This document shows, in pieces, positions 11,440 through 24,100 of a DNA stretch of 64,000 bases. The position numbers and the translations under genes were made by a program. Origin of the DNA: Hanleya hanleyi (taxonomy: Eukaryota > Mollusca > Polyplacophora > Lepidopleurida > Hanleyidae); the NCBI GenBank assembly GCA_036873755.1, contig JAVTVY010039385.1:1-64000 (forward strand), given 5' to 3'. The stretch's first letter is position 1, and each line of letters starts with the position of its first letter. Below the pieces are notes generated by a model. It was not told the DNA's origin and did no database searches. It saw only the letters and a list, made by a program, of their open reading frames with translations.

Positions 11440-12295
11440 CATTCCCTCATTTCCCCTACTGCAACATCCCATGGGGTAACGCCAATATCACTCACCTTAA
11501 AACTTTAATTTTACTCCCAAAACGTGTATTGTGCGTCATCATTTTATCAAGAAAGCTTGATCATATTGATGAAGCTCTTATATTTGGCACTGAAAATATT
11601 ACCGTTAAATGTATACGCCTGGTCAATTATGATCCAAAAATTCCTGAACTTAATCCAATTATCTGATGTTCACCGCTACCCGACACGAAACCAGCAGTTA
11701 AACCAAAACAGATCTTTCTACCCGACCAACCGGTCTTACCATACCATCAAAAAACAGGACCCCAGGAATGGTTCAAATTATCACGGGTTCGAGCCCAGGT
11801 GGTTCATGTGTGAAAGTTTGTCAGTTACTTGCCGAAGGGCGGTGGTTCTCTCCGGGTACTCCGGCTTCCTCCACCAACCAACCAAACTGACTGTCACCAT
11901 ATGAGTGAAACAAACTTGAGTGTGACATTAAGCCAAATTCCTTCCTTCCCTCCCCTCAAATTATCATCAACAGTTAAAACCATCCAGTTAAAGTCCTTAT
12001 CCTTATTTAAATCAAAGTTAAAATCACACCTTCTTGAAAACTAACTGGTTTCACATTGTTGTACCTGTAATATGTCATATGCTCATGTATGTCTGCTAAC
12101 ATGTTGATTTCACCAAATATATTGTCTAGTACATTACAAACTTTATTCGTAATTTTTTTTGTGATACAACAAGCCCCCTGGGGCTTTATTCTCGTCAGCT
12201 TGCATATTATTACTATATTATATATCTGTATGCATAAACCGATTTTTGAAATAAGTTGGTGTATAAAATATAATTCAAATAAAAAAGAAAAAAGA
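11440..12295 (+). mobile_element. 3' end of a CR1/L2-like LINE, interrupted by a SINE
   Basis: Broken reading frames encode the C-terminal part of a non-LTR retrotransposon ORF2. They show a Trp-Gly-Asn motif with a following KR pair at about 11470-11530, then 'HRYPTRNQ' at about 11674, and a closing segment 'LFKSKLKSHLLEN' before the stop at 12042-12044. That order (WGN, H-Y-TR, then F-K-LK-LL) is the usual tail of CR1/L2-type proteins. The 3' region contains a caagccccctggggctt hairpin (about 12169) and ends in an A-rich tract near 12295. Stops and frame changes show it is dead. It is interrupted at about 11770-11930. Confidence 0.62.
11770..11930 (+). mobile_element. 5'-truncated tRNA-type SINE inside the LINE tail
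   Basis: A pol III B-box (ggttcgagccc, 11785-11795) is followed by a body with tgccgaagggcggtggttct and tccgggtactccggcttcc. I associate this body with SINEs widespread in molluscs. The copy lacks an A-box, so it is 5' truncated. CAAATT occurs on both sides (about 11774 and 11934), a plausible short target duplication. The LINE coding sense resumes after it. Confidence 0.55.
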
Positions 12296-14375
12296 CCAAG
12301 ATGATGCAGGGCAAATTAAGAATTGATGGCAAAACACTACCAAGAGTCAAACTATTCATATCGTCCTACATACTAGACTCTCAGCCCCCAGAGTTTTTAA
12401 TACCCACGTCTAAAGCCGGGTGTACAGAGCAATCCAGTTCCCATTCATGTTCTGCTCCATATTATCCTGCTGGACATCAAACAGTTTCAGGTTGCTTCCA
12501 CGGTAAGTACAATGGACGGAATTATCCCCCATTATACTGCTTCTATTAACTGCCGGATGAATGTGCAAGCCACAGTAACGGAGGAATACCGCACCGAAAC
12601 CCAGATGCTAATCGTTTTGTATGACCTGGTATCTTGATGTCTAACAAGTGTAACAATATTGTTCAGCTCATCTAATACCGAGTACTTGCATCGAATAGAA
12701 CAGATAGCTCACTGAGGGAGCTTGGTCCGATTGTCATTTTTTTAAACTTTCAAGCTAGTTCCACACATATCACCTCCTAAACCACCGCCATGCACGGCTG
12801 ATAAACATTCATGCATTGCTGTCTCATAAGAAAATACGAATGCATCAACCGCCTCTATATTTTGGATGACATTGCAAGTACATGCTCCATAATAAGAAAT
12901 AAAAACTCATTTTGACATTGATATATATATATATGGACTCAACCCCATTGCCAAACCACAGATTATGGTGCCAAATACGGTGCGCGAACATTCTCCCTGG
13001 CATGCCTGGAGACATTTTTTCCTGTAGACCATTCGCCCTGCGGACATTTCCCTATTCGGACAGTTTTCTCTTTCCTATATCTTCCTCTACTATGACTTCG
13101 TACGAATGTGTAACAAAGCTGAAATATTGACAAAAAAATTGGAGCATTGGTTTTCTTATTTATTATTATATTCTATACTTTAGCATGAGTATAGACAATA
13201 ATTATATATTGTACATGTTAATAACTATCACATATTGATAAATAAATATTTTTCGTATTTGATTTCATAATTACAACGTTGTTATAATTTTTTAATAAAT
13301 CATACAAATCTTGTTAACAGCATCTTAAAACTATATAAGGAGCGGGAAATCGTGTCAAATTAAGCTGGATAAAGGAATAAAAAATACAAAAATGGCCCAA
13401 ATTGTGTTTGTAAATATTTTAACTTTGTTACACATTAGTTCGAATTCATAGTGCAAGAATATTTAGAAAGGGGGAAATTCCCGAAGGGAAAAATTTTCAG
13501 AGGGAAATGTCTGCAGGGGGAACTGTCCAGGATTCGCTAAATGCACGACATCCGATTTTGTAAAATTTAGTTGACATCCTCTTTTTTGAAAGCTTAACTC
13601 AGATGTGCTTCGCACAAACTTTTCACTTGTTTTTAGCAATATTTTCGATGAAACGGGCAGCAAGTTTCTCTCTTGTACTCTCGTCTGGTTATAATTTTCA
13701 CGTAAGGTTAAGGTCATAGAAATAAAGTGCATTATCAGATATCTTCCACTTTTGAAGAACTTGATTGGTCAATTCCAAGTATCAAAATAAAATCCGGGAT
13801 TTTCATTGGCTTGTGGGGAAAAATTGCAAGAACATCCAACCATTCATAGAGGTTCTGCGGTGGTTCAGTGGAAAAGGGATGGAAAGGCTGAAAAGGCGAG
13901 AAAGGGGAGAAAAGGCGGGAATGACGATTGATATGGTCAAGTTACTAAGTCGGCCAAGAAAGCGAAAGAGCGACTTGCCAATGGTGAACAGTTGGCTCAC
14001 AGGCAAATTTTGATTGATCAGTACTTTTTTTAGTCCAGAACAACACGAAACTCAGTGGTAACTCCAAAGCTCCACAAACAAAAGATGCCGCTCAGTAAAC
14101 TGCAACTTCGTGAATGGATAGTTCCAGTCAGGTTTTTTTTTCTAACAGTCCTGAACGGTTAATGCACTGAACTCTGCAGTCTGTCAAGCAGTTACTGTGC
14201 AGTCACCAACTGCATGGTAACTGTGCAGTACCAATCAGCTACTTTACAGTACTGTGTAGTTTTCGAAACGCCGTTTTTTGCTATCTAAGGGTCACATAGT
14301 TCACTATTTTTCATCAGATTACTTGATAGGGCTATTACATCATAGCCATCTGAACTAATTGTATATAATAACGCT
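12296..14375. other. No gene seen; possible foldback pair
   Basis: No gene is supported. The segment at about 13017-13072 (gaccattcgccctgcggaca, then tttccctattcggacag) has a diverged reverse-complement partner at about 13468-13533. The two may be ends of one ~560-bp element with an AT-rich core. Around 14170-14260 the word actgtgcagt and variants recur, a degenerate short repeat. Confidence 0.4.
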
Positions 14376-14377
14376 CA

Positions 14378-14460
14378 AGCTGGTGGTAGGGGCCAATTGG
14401 CCATGCCATTCAGTATTTTCACATGAACATGAACAATAAAAGCGTAGCTGGGATACAAAT
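14378..14460 (-). repeat. Diverged fragment of repeat R500
   Basis: The order gctggtgctaggggcca-type word, cacatgaac, acaataaaagcgta and gatacaa matches 18600-18680, part of the R500 copy at 18320-18806, in the same orientation and with about one difference in six. Only this ~80-bp piece is recognisable. Confidence 0.55.
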
Positions 14461-14984
14461 CAGTAACTGACATTATCAGTTTGCGTACTTGTGATGTTCT
14501 AGAAATATGCAGTCGGTACATTTGCGTCTGGGGTCCTATTAGTTCTTGCCAGTACGAAGGCATACTCTCCCATCACCCTTGTTATTTTGCGCTTAATCTA
14601 TACTGTGCACTATTTGATATATGGATGCACAGTATACGGTTCTGTGCAGCGAGAATTTGGATGTATAGGCAACCAAATAGATCCTTTGTTATTAAAATTA
14701 GCGAGACTTCAACCCAAAAGGTTTTTTTTTATTACAGCTATATGATGTACTTACGTATTCATTCAGTCTCTTAAATCTGAGGGCAGTTGAATAAATTGTA
14801 AAAAATATATAGACTATCGGAGGTGGAGAATTTGGCGGTATTTGCTAGGACGTACTTTCTTTTTTCTGTTTTCGCCAGGAAATAAGTGCCGATAATACAA
14901 TACCTTGTCGATGATCAATCATGACCCACTGAGTCATTTGTCTGCATATATATACAATCTGTTCATTCACTAGAAAGTCACTGT

Positions 14985-15596
14985 TTAACCCTATATGGCC
15001 TGGGCGATTTGGGATCTGTCCAGGCCCGGGGGGATTGGGAAATTTTGCCATTTGCCCCCCCCCCCCCCCCACTAAATATTTTTCTTATCCCTTGAGCTAG
15101 GGGGCTGAATTTACCACACTATGCCCTTGGGTAAAACTCTACTAGAAACTGTTAAAAAACAAACAAGATGACCGCCATGATGAGGGCACAGTAACGTCAT
15201 TTTCAAAAAGGCATTTTGAGGAACAATTTTTTTGTCAGTTTTCGATTTTTTTATCTATGTGTTTTCTTCCCAAAATCTGCTTGATAAATTAGCAAATATA
15301 ATCTGATGTGAAGTAAAATAGCTCTTGCTCCCTTTTTCTGGCAGAAAAGCAGGAATTTTGAAGAAAAATGACAAAAATAGCACATTTCTGGTACTCCATG
15401 TGGTCGCCATTTTTAATTTACCCATGATCCTCTGCTTGGGGTATGCAAATAGGCTCAGAATGATTCCAATATGATAAGCTACAAAGTCACAGAGTGTAAG
15501 CTCTCAAGGTTGTGTCGTTCCGGAGATAGAGTAGAAAGTTTGGTGAGGGGACGGGGGAAGTGATTCCCCCCCGCCCCGCCGGCCTGGTAAGGTTAA
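14985..15596 (+). mobile_element. piggyBac-like MITE, copy B (both ends present)
   Basis: The element is bounded by TTAA at 14985-14988 and TTAA at 15593-15596. The ends are imperfect inverted repeats: CCCTATATGGCCTGG on the left and CCGGCCTGGTAAGG on the right. TTAA target duplication with CCC-type ends is the signature of the piggyBac superfamily. There is no transposase, so this is a non-autonomous derivative. Poly-C runs and an adjacent cccttgagctagggg word are shared with copies A and C. Confidence 0.68.
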
Positions 15597-16815
15597 GATT
15601 GGATCCGTTAGTGATCACATGACATCTTTGAATGAGGGATGATAGTTTAGTTCCGTCTACAAAATCGAGTTATTCACTTATGAGGAACACAAATATACTA
15701 CACATAGTGCATATAACTGGTCCACTATAAAGCCCACTACGACAATATGACCAATAACATAAGATAACATTGATAACCAATGACATAAAGTCCTGTTTTA
15801 CGGTCGCTGGACACATACGGAAGATATGCACTACTCTGAATTGTGTTAAAGTTCATTCATATTATCACAATGCTCATTTTTATGAGTTGGATTAGGAATT
15901 TAGTATAAAATGACTCAGGACTGAAATTAATCAGTCGCATGTAGTCTAATTTAACATACAAAATTAAAACAAACTTAATCAGGTGATATGGATTATCCAT
16001 CCTTGAAAGCAGTATGATTCTGTTCTCATTCATCAAACATTGGAGCCCTTCCCAGTTATCTCTTGTGTGTAGTATTTTCGGGCCCGTATCCATTCCAGAA
16101 TACATATGACGTCGGAGAGATGGTTAAATGTGTAGTGAAGGTTTAGAGTTCTCGTTATTCTGAGTTCGGTCAATAACTAACATACCACAGCAAATAGCCA
16201 CAGACTTAGACACCAGGTGCTACCGTTCCAACAGTGTTATCACAATTGATTTCAGTCAGAATTAGTTTATAGAGGAAACATGAAACGGGAATCCTAATTG
16301 TGAGAAACTGTCAAATCCAGCAGCTAGAACATCTCCCTTTCACGAAAGTCTTCCAGAAACATTGATTTTGTAGACGGTACACGAAATAAAATAGCATAGC
16401 TTCTAATGAATACGCGTATGATACTCTATCACCCGGAATAGCGGTTTACGACGAGAGAAAATTGTGCTTCTCTATTAACAGTGAACACTATTCCAATTGC
16501 CCAGTGAACCAGGAAATACACTATTAAGTGACAAAGCAGCAATTATCATGATAAAGTAAATATCTTTACAAATGTTCCGCCCATTTAGTTATCGTTCACG
16601 GAATTAGTGTCTAATCGGGTTTGTGGCTATATGGGTTTGGCGTTTCGGGTTGACTGCTACAATTGACATGAGCGTCACTGTCATTTTCTTATCATAAGGA
16701 CAAAAGTAATTGCTTTTTTTGCTCGTTTGCTGAAATTATTTTTGTTAACTCGCCATACTTGACCAGGATATTGTGCATGGGATAGACACTAAACCTATGC
16801 CCCCAGTTATCTAAA
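15597..16815. other. No gene seen
   Basis: This is AT-rich sequence between two MITE copies. I see no coding signal, structured RNA or clear repeat. Confidence 0.5.
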
Positions 16816-17546
16816 AACCTGGTCTGGGCGATTGGGGGCCTGTCCAGGCCCGGGGGAGGGGGGGGAGGGGGCATTTCGCCTCTTTCTCCTAAATATTTTT
16901 CTCACCACTTCAACTAGGGAGCTGAAGCTACAGGCAAATGTTAACAAAATCCAAGATGACCGCAATGATGACGCCAGAGTAACGTCATTTTCAAAAAGGC
17001 ATTTTTTGGACGATTTTTCTGTCAGATTTATCGGAATTTTTATTAATGTGCTTTCTTCGCAAAAACAGCATGATAAATTAGTAAATAATAATGTCATGTA
17101 AAATAATAGCGTTTGTCCACTTTCCCTCGCAGAAAATCCCAAATTTTGAAGAAAAATGACGATAACATAAATTTTCTGATACCCATTTTGAATTTACCCA
17201 TGATCTTCTACTCGGGGGTTTATGCAAACATGCTAAAATAAAAATGAACGCAATATGATAAACTGCAAAGTCCCGGAGAGCTCTCAAGTTTTCGTCGTGG
17301 AAAGTTTGTTTCTCGTGTAGCTTTTAATGAGAGAATTGTGTAAATAAAAGTGTTGAAAATCGGACCGAAAATATGTTGGGAAAATGATGTCGATGTGACG
17401 TCGTAACTGCGGACATTTTGATCTTTACATTTTGAGTAGATTTTCACGCTAAGATGGGGCAAGTTTCAGAAATTTGTGAAGCGGGGGTGAATTCGGCCCC
17501 CTTCTCTCCGCTGCGGTACATTCCAAATCGCACAAGTTAGGGTTAA
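16816..17546 (+). mobile_element. piggyBac-like MITE, copy C
   Basis: It shares the core of copy B (cctgtccaggcccggggg, aagatgaccgc, ttttcaaaaaggcatttt, gaagaaaaatgac, atttacccatgatc, atatgataa.ctgcaaagtc) and ends ttagggTTAA at 17537-17546. The left end is diverged, with ggtctgggcgatt at 16820 corresponding to base 20 or so of copy B. The right part is longer than in copy B by about 150 bp. Confidence 0.62.
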
Positions 17547-17835
17547 CACCAAGCATGGAAGGATGAGAGGTGATTACAAAATTCTGTATAAATTTCAATT
17601 ATATTCATCTCTTTAATCATGCTGTGCCCATGGATTTATGATAAACACTATGTTCTGGGTGTTTGGCTTGAACACGCTTCTGTGGGAATCATCCAGCAGC
17701 ATACAGATATCATATTAAGCCCTTCTGATACTAAAAAGAGTGAGCGTGACTATTGGTGAACTTTTCTACCAAGATTGAAACAATTATCGATCACCTATTC
17801 TTCTCAGATCTTAATGTACACGAGTCCGTGTTTGA

Positions 17836-17930
17836 AATGCCCTCAAGGCCTAAACACGTCCAAAAAAGCCCAGGCCAGATAGGGCTAAGCAACGTAAATG
17901 GTCTCAGTGCTTGGATAGGTGACCGGATGT
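17836..17930 (+). ncRNA. 5S rRNA-derived sequence (pseudogene or SINE3-type head)
   Basis: gctaagcaacgt at 17884 and gtctcagtgcttggataggtgacc at 17901-17924 correspond in order and spacing to the internal part of animal 5S rRNA (taagcaacgt, then agtacttggatgggtgacc). An upstream cctaaacacgtcc matches the conserved early loop region. The ends of a functional 5S gene are missing, and substitutions lie in conserved positions. It is therefore a 5S pseudogene or the promoter head of a 5S-derived SINE. Confidence 0.6.
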
Positions 17931-18319
17931 AGAACTGGCTGGGTTGATCAGTGTCCAGGATAATAGGAACTGAAGAGAGTATTATATCCTGGCACATGTA
18001 GCCATATTGATATGTTGGATCAATTGTTGAAAACGACGGCAAGTCCTACTCATTCACTGTTCTATTACAAACGTCTGGTCAGTCATTCATAATTCAGCCG
18101 TCGTCCATTAGAGATTATCCGCGTCCATAATCCAAAGACCTATTCCATATTCCATAACAGTATTAGCACCAAATTCAAAACGACAATCATAGTATACATA
18201 AACATAGGCTTGAAGGGATCACATGTAGCAACCATCAGGATAAATAACTTCACCTGATTAGCTCCGATGTCAAGAGTCATAGTCGTGTTCTCCTGGACCT
18301 TTAACTAAATATTGCTTGG
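17931..18319. other. No gene seen; includes a fragment of the 'attcagccgtcgtcca' repeat
   Basis: About 18091-18106 matches the repeat at 5146 and 21110. Nothing else is recognised. It could include the body of the 5S-derived SINE. Confidence 0.4.
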
Positions 18320-18806
18320 GGACTGGTGGACGTTTCGTCCCCGAGGCCCGCCCCCTGTACAGACCTTTTGGTCTTTGATATATGTTGGCACTTGTGGGAA
18401 GTTGATGCTGGGTCGACATCGGGCATTACAGACTAGTCTTTTGTGTTAAATGCCGTCATTTACATCTGACGACGATACAGCTCACCAATCTCCAAAGTAC
18501 GAGTTGTCACAGCGAAACAGCTCACCAATTACCAGTATACGAGTTGTCAGAGCATTTCCATCATAGCTCTCTAGATTTGTATCTAATACCGCTTATGCCG
18601 GTGCTAGGGGCCATGTGGTCATATCATCCAAGTTGCCACATGAACAGGTACAATAAAAGCGTACCTGAGATACAACACGTATCACGAATCGTTAGATTCT
18701 TGGTATGTGCTTTAGAATAGGTTAACCAGAAGACTATTCTGTGAAGTCATGTGACGCAGTCAGTATGTCGGCACCTCTTCCCACTTCCCTTATATGTGTT
18801 GTAATT
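18320..18806 (-). repeat. Repeat R500, copy at 18.3 kb (inverted)
   Basis: This is a nearly full-length reverse-complement copy of the repeat that splits the LINE at 26358-26971. Landmarks in order are ggacgtttcgtccccgagg, acagaccttttggtc, gggtcgacatcgggc, two cagctcaccaat...acgagttgtc sub-units, gccggtgctaggggcc, acaataaaagcgtacc, and cttcccacttcccttatatg. It contains no reading frame. Flank words differ from the LINE copy just after the gacgaaacgtccacc box. Confidence 0.85.
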
Positions 18807-19078
18807 GTGTCTTATCCCTTTCAACATTCAAGAAAGCTGATTAAAATCTAGTGTGAATTCACACAATTTTGCTAGATGTATTGTGAGCTATCAAGAATCA
18901 GAGGATTCAGTTTTGATCATCTCTCTATATTTAGTGTTTACATGCCACATAATGGGCTGAATATGGTACTACATGCAGTTTGTTAGTAAGCGTCTCCAAT
19001 AATCGTTTTTTCTGTGATCGAAAATTTGTTTGCATTTCTCGAAGTATTCCAGATCCTATAGATAATTCTTAAGAGAAT

Positions 19079-19132
<54 letters not shown>

Positions 19133-19694
19133 AGAGAGAGAGAAATTTATTTTAGAAATTTCAATCGATTTTTCCGATATAGGTTTTTATTGGTCTTTTT
19201 TTTTTTTAATCCATCCATGAATGGTTTTCTGTTGGTCGAGAGAATATCGAGAAATTTTGATCGAGAAATCTTCGAAAGAATATCGCGCAATCATTGAGAG
19301 GCGAATGAATACAATTACGTTATCAGTCACAGGCTATAACAACTGATTACGCCTCTGAGCTGTAATTGCCCGTTTAGTAAGGAAAAACTAATGCGACACT
19401 GCCATTTCGTTGCTTCACATACATTAGGTGAGTATTCTCTTGTATATTCAATCCATATGCTCATATTTTTAAACGAATCAAAATCTGAAAGACAGGAGGA
19501 AGACAAGTGGGCAACGTAATAGATATACTGGAACACCGAGCACTCTCTCAAACATTTAGAACAACGATTTTCAAAGGAGTTTCAATGGGGTTTTAAACGT
19601 TTTTTTCTCTGACTTCGCGAATCATTGGGTTACATTCTCGATTCGTTCTTACATTTGAAAATCTCGATACTGCAAATTTCTCCACGAAAAAATG
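18807..19694. other. No gene seen; microsatellite and CpG-rich repeat fragments
   Basis: The GA microsatellite is listed separately. Fragments such as ctccaataatcgtttttt (19010) and tcgagagaatatcgagaaat (19240) resemble the CpG-rich foldback family at 50.0 and 52.3 kb. Confidence 0.4.
19081..19143. repeat. (GA)n microsatellite
   Basis: About 24 uninterrupted AG dinucleotides are followed by a short interruption (tggg) and more AG units. Confidence 0.95.
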
Positions 19695-19905
19695 AACGAT
19701 TTTGGAAGACGCTTTCTTACAATCTTTTGTGCCGTGATGATACGTCTCCTTAAATTATGTATCAGACACAGTAAACTGTGCACTGGTATAACTTTTTGAC
19801 TGTCACATTCTATATACTCACCATCATTACATTAACTGCGCGAAAACTTAAGTTTCCATTTCCGAAAACCTATTGAAAACTGGCTTGGCAACTTTTACAG
19901 TTTCC
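19695..19905 (+). repeat. Direct repeat, unit 1 of 2
   Basis: It matches 20440-20645 in the same orientation. Shared words are ttttgga.acgct.tcttaca, gccgtgatg, aaattat.tatcagac, cagtaaactgtg, attctatata and aaaactggc.tggcaac. The copies differ by small insertions and about one base in six, so this is an old local duplication of about 745 bp spacing. Confidence 0.75.
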
Positions 19906-20439
19906 GCTGAGTTTTTGCATGTTGGAAACTTGAGTCCTTCGCGCAGTGATGCAACTGCTGATGTCGCAAGTAATCAATATAACCTGAACCCAGACTACAT
20001 CTTGTCATTCGTATCATCGAGTGGTAACTCACCCACAATGCGAGCAGATCTCTCAAGATAATGGACTCCTATAGTGACCCAAACTGCCATTCTGTTATTA
20101 CAATACACGTGGGAATTTCGTTAATAAGTGAAAATTTAATGGGACCAGCGTCAGCTAGCTTGTGGCTAGATATGGTTAGCTTGTATCGGCCTACTGAAAA
20201 TTGTAGTGTTCATGTTGAACGTTTGATACCATACTGTTGTATATGACGTAAATTGCAATAATTCTTCCATGTACTCTTTTTTCATATAATATTTTATATT
20301 TCGCTGAAGATGATGGTTATAATTAAACGAATTAGGTCTTTGGAATATTGAATGACTGAATAGATGCTTGTATATTAAGTTACAATTGAAAACACACATA
20401 TATAATGAAATGCACCCTAGCCAAAACAAAAATAACTAT

Positions 20440-20645
20440 TTTTGGATACGCTGTCTTACATTCTCTTGCGCCGTGATGTTATTTTCTCTCAAATTATCTA
20501 TCAGACTCAGTAAACTGTGGATTGGCTTGATAGAGAATAATTGTCACATACTAGTATTCTATATACATGTACTCAACATCAATACAAACTTCAGTTTCTA
20601 ATTTCGGAAATCTATTAAAAACTGGCCTGGCAACTCTTAAAGGTT
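20440..20645 (+). repeat. Direct repeat, unit 2 of 2
   Basis: This is the partner of 19695-19905, with the same order of shared words. No coding function is seen in either copy. Confidence 0.75.
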
Positions 20646-21054
20646 ATTATGGAGAGTCATCCAATCCGAGACCCCTCTTCGAAGGCAGAAATTTGCCGGT
20701 CGAATTCAGGGCATCTATGGCTTTCTAACGTGTCCCACTTTATCGTGCAAGATCTCTGGTGCTCCGTTTCATTACTTGAGTCATTTCGCGTAACCCAGAG
20801 ATTGAATCATTTGAACGTCATCTGTTTTACATCTCCATCACGTTCAAATGAACATCCACAATCAAGGCGTGGCGGAGATACATCATACTCTAGAAAACGA
20901 ATTGAAAATTCCTTTGGATAAACAATACTGGTCAGCGGTAAGAATTTTATGTAAAAACATCATGATATATTGCTGTATCTCGTTGAAAAAAACTGTTGAC
21001 CGCTTCTCCCTTGCAGGAAACCGTTCTTTTAATGTTCATTTCATATAAATTCGA
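20646..21054. other. No gene seen
   Basis: Two overlapping frames of 66-90 codons exist at 20649 and 20848 but have no domain signal. Confidence 0.45.
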
Positions 21055-21135
21055 AGGCGTCGTACGAAAAAGATGTTTCGATGAATGATGCGGGAATTAT
21101 TTTGTGGACGACGGTTGAATATTGATGTCGGATCT
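21055..21135 (-). repeat. Dispersed repeat, 'attcagccgtcgtcca' family, copy 3
   Basis: The reverse complement matches 5140-5220 across the segment attca(a/g)ccgtcgtccacaaaa...ttcccgc and gaaacatctttttcgtacgacg. Confidence 0.6.
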
Positions 21136-24100
21136 GACACCTAGAATTAGGCATCAGGATATAATATGAGCATTCCATTTGGCTAATAGTTCACGAAATG
21201 ATATTCTATACTAACTGGTTTAAACGTACTGATGTAGCACAGAGCCTTTCAGACTGAATACGTCCTGCTCTAGTGTATATCGCAAGAACAACTATTAGAG
21301 ACAAAGCCTTGCAGACGTCTGGATGTTTTTCTAGAAAGCTTCTGTAATATTTATTTTGCGACTATAGGGTTTCCAGAATGACCTAACACATTAAATCGAT
21401 TAATGACAATGGTGGCTAAGTATAGAAAGTAATCTTAATGAAAATGCCATTTGCAGACGACTACACAATCCGCTCCACCTAACATCAGAGGCAGCGAGTA
21501 ACCGGTGGGACTCTTCGGTATTCTGGGTAGGTGATCAGAAGCAATTCACGCTGAACTTCGAATTGATGCGATCTTTTTGTGGGACTAGAGGCAAAAGTTT
21601 TTAGCTACAATGAATGTTTAAGATAATATTCAGACATACAGTACAGGTAATTGCAACTGATAATTGTGTAGAATACAATGGGTGAATCATGTTATTCCAA
21701 ATTTAAGCGGGAATTGATCGCATGGTACTGAGACAAATCGATCTACTATAATTTTAATACGGCTTTTTACATATCTAATTTAATAGACGAAAAATTTCGA
21801 TTATGGCGCTTCCAATGGAACAGTGTCTTCTCAATTGCGTACTCTAGACATTGGGGGAGGCCTAGAATATAAATAATGCTAGAAAATCGTCAAAGGCGTC
21901 AGGCTTACTTGTGAATGGTTATGTGATAACATTGACCTTTAGGCTAGGCTGGCTTAACGTATTTGGTTAGTTAATGGCACTGAAGGATGAACGAAGAAAG
22001 TAATCCTAATAGCTGTTAGATAGCTAAATAAACCATTTTCATCCAACATCAGAAGGACAGTTCTATTTGTATTCTGAAATTCAACTCCATCTCAAAACCA
22101 AGATGTCTAATGTGCGTTGGCTTATCCCAACAAGAAGATTCACTTCAGTCTACCTGTATGACACACGTTGGTGCAGTCTCAAGCCGGCATATCGATATAG
22201 ATTCCTCGTCCATAATAGTATTACCCGCCAACAATGGTTAGCACGAACATCCAGTTTGAATCTATGCCAAAAAAGGCATGCTGTTCTTGATTAATGTTAC
22301 TGTATGAATTGATGGATTTGAAGTCGTGTGTTTTAGACTTGGAACTCCCAGACTTTCCACTCGATCTAAGCTTCATGGCAATTGTCGTAACTTTGGGATT
22401 GTATGTTACTGATAATGAGTTAATAAGATTGCGATGACAAATAATTTTGATAAAATATACTGATGCAACAGATGATCTTCCAGGTCGATATGGTCTTTTA
22501 GCCTCTTCAGCGATGCCTGTCCATAGCAGCGAATGATGACAAAGCCTAGAGCTGGTGATATACCATAGCATATAAAAAAATATCCGATAATTGGCTATCA
22601 TTATAAACGTGCAAATTCTATTTCACCAAAAGATATTCTCTCAAACATTTATACCGATGGCAAAAACACGTGCGAGTGTCAACTGTACTACAATTTAAGT
22701 CCACGAATGCTATATGAATTTTGCATGATAGCGATGTACACGCCTTCGAGTACTGGACTGAAAGTTCGCCATACATCGGTTCAAGGGGTTTAAGTGGGTT
22801 TAATATAGTCAAATGTATCATGATGCCGTTTCCATGGGTTTGTTATCAACACTAAAGGTAAACAGTTGTTTGGGCAGCCTGACAATAAGCCTCGAGGGGA
22901 TCCTTGCGAGTCTTGTTCATTTGAAGATAAGAACAAACGTGACTATTCTTGAACTCAATAGCTCTGTGATAATGAACGTGACTGTGGGGCTTAGGCTTTG
23001 TAGTAAGACAATGGCCAGTGAAACAATGGATCTGTTACAGCAGCTTTCAAAAACAACATTAAAATTTCATCTTGACATTAAGATTGTTCAGATATCACGT
23101 GTGCACGAGAGTTCACAAGATGTGTCCAGATACGTGTTTTCACTTCGTTCTTCTATTTTATATTGCGAGGAAAAACGTTATGTTTATCGATCTCTATATT
23201 TAAAGGGCGTTCAATACAATCTTAAGTTCTTTTGATCTTGTGCAATGTAAGCTATAATATTCGGAAGAATTCAGTCTTGATTTGACCGTGTGACTATCAT
23301 ATCTCAACAGTAAGTTCCTTTAATACCTCGAATATACCTTTAAGATGATATCTCATCTGGGAATAGATGAAAGATGAGAGCCGTGTTAACTAGGGTCGGA
23401 GCGATCAGCCAGAGCATTATCATTGATACGTGCCGAAACTACAGGTTATACAAGCTAAGTTAGTGAACCTTCCCCTTCAATAGGAGTTGAGACCGATATA
23501 GATTTAAAGCCTCAGTTTAAAGTGGGCCAATTTATTCCTGAATGCAGCGCCCAAATTGGAAGAATACATTATTTATATGTTGAAAGTTACTACAATCTGA
23601 TTCAAACCAGATCTAAGCAAATTGCTGATTTAAGATCTGGAAGCAAAGCCGGTGTGATGGATAAGAATGTTCCGGTGATTAGCGTCCCTTTTCATATCAT
23701 TTTCATTCGCAACCAATGACGGACACTTGCCCCCAATGTGGAGAAACGTATCCTAGCTGGGTTAGAACATAGGGGCCGGGCACTCTTAGCCACCGGACAT
23801 TCTTAGCCTCCACACCGAGTTTAAAAAACCTAGAAAAAAGAATATCAAGGTCATGCGTCTGGCCCGTCTCACCTTGCTCAACATCCTCTTATATAATTCA
23901 ACTTATTTCATCAGATTAATATTTTATTCTCTAGGACTTCTCTAGATGTTGGATTAACATTAATAGAATTTAGATAATATCGATAAATTCCAGGAGACAT
24001 ATATCGAGATCAACCTGTCCTCCCCACGCTGCTAAGGCCTGACCTTGACATTTCAAACATGCACCCCTAAATCCTAGAAAAACTCTGTGATTGGTCAATA

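Noticed and set aside
11784..11795. tRNA gene
   Set aside because: Only a B-box is present, with no acceptor stem, A-box or cloverleaf; it is a SINE fragment.
22813..23235. 140-codon ATG-led frame as a host gene
   Set aside because: No motif, no splice or promoter signal, hydrophobic-biased composition; frames of this size occur by chance in this window.
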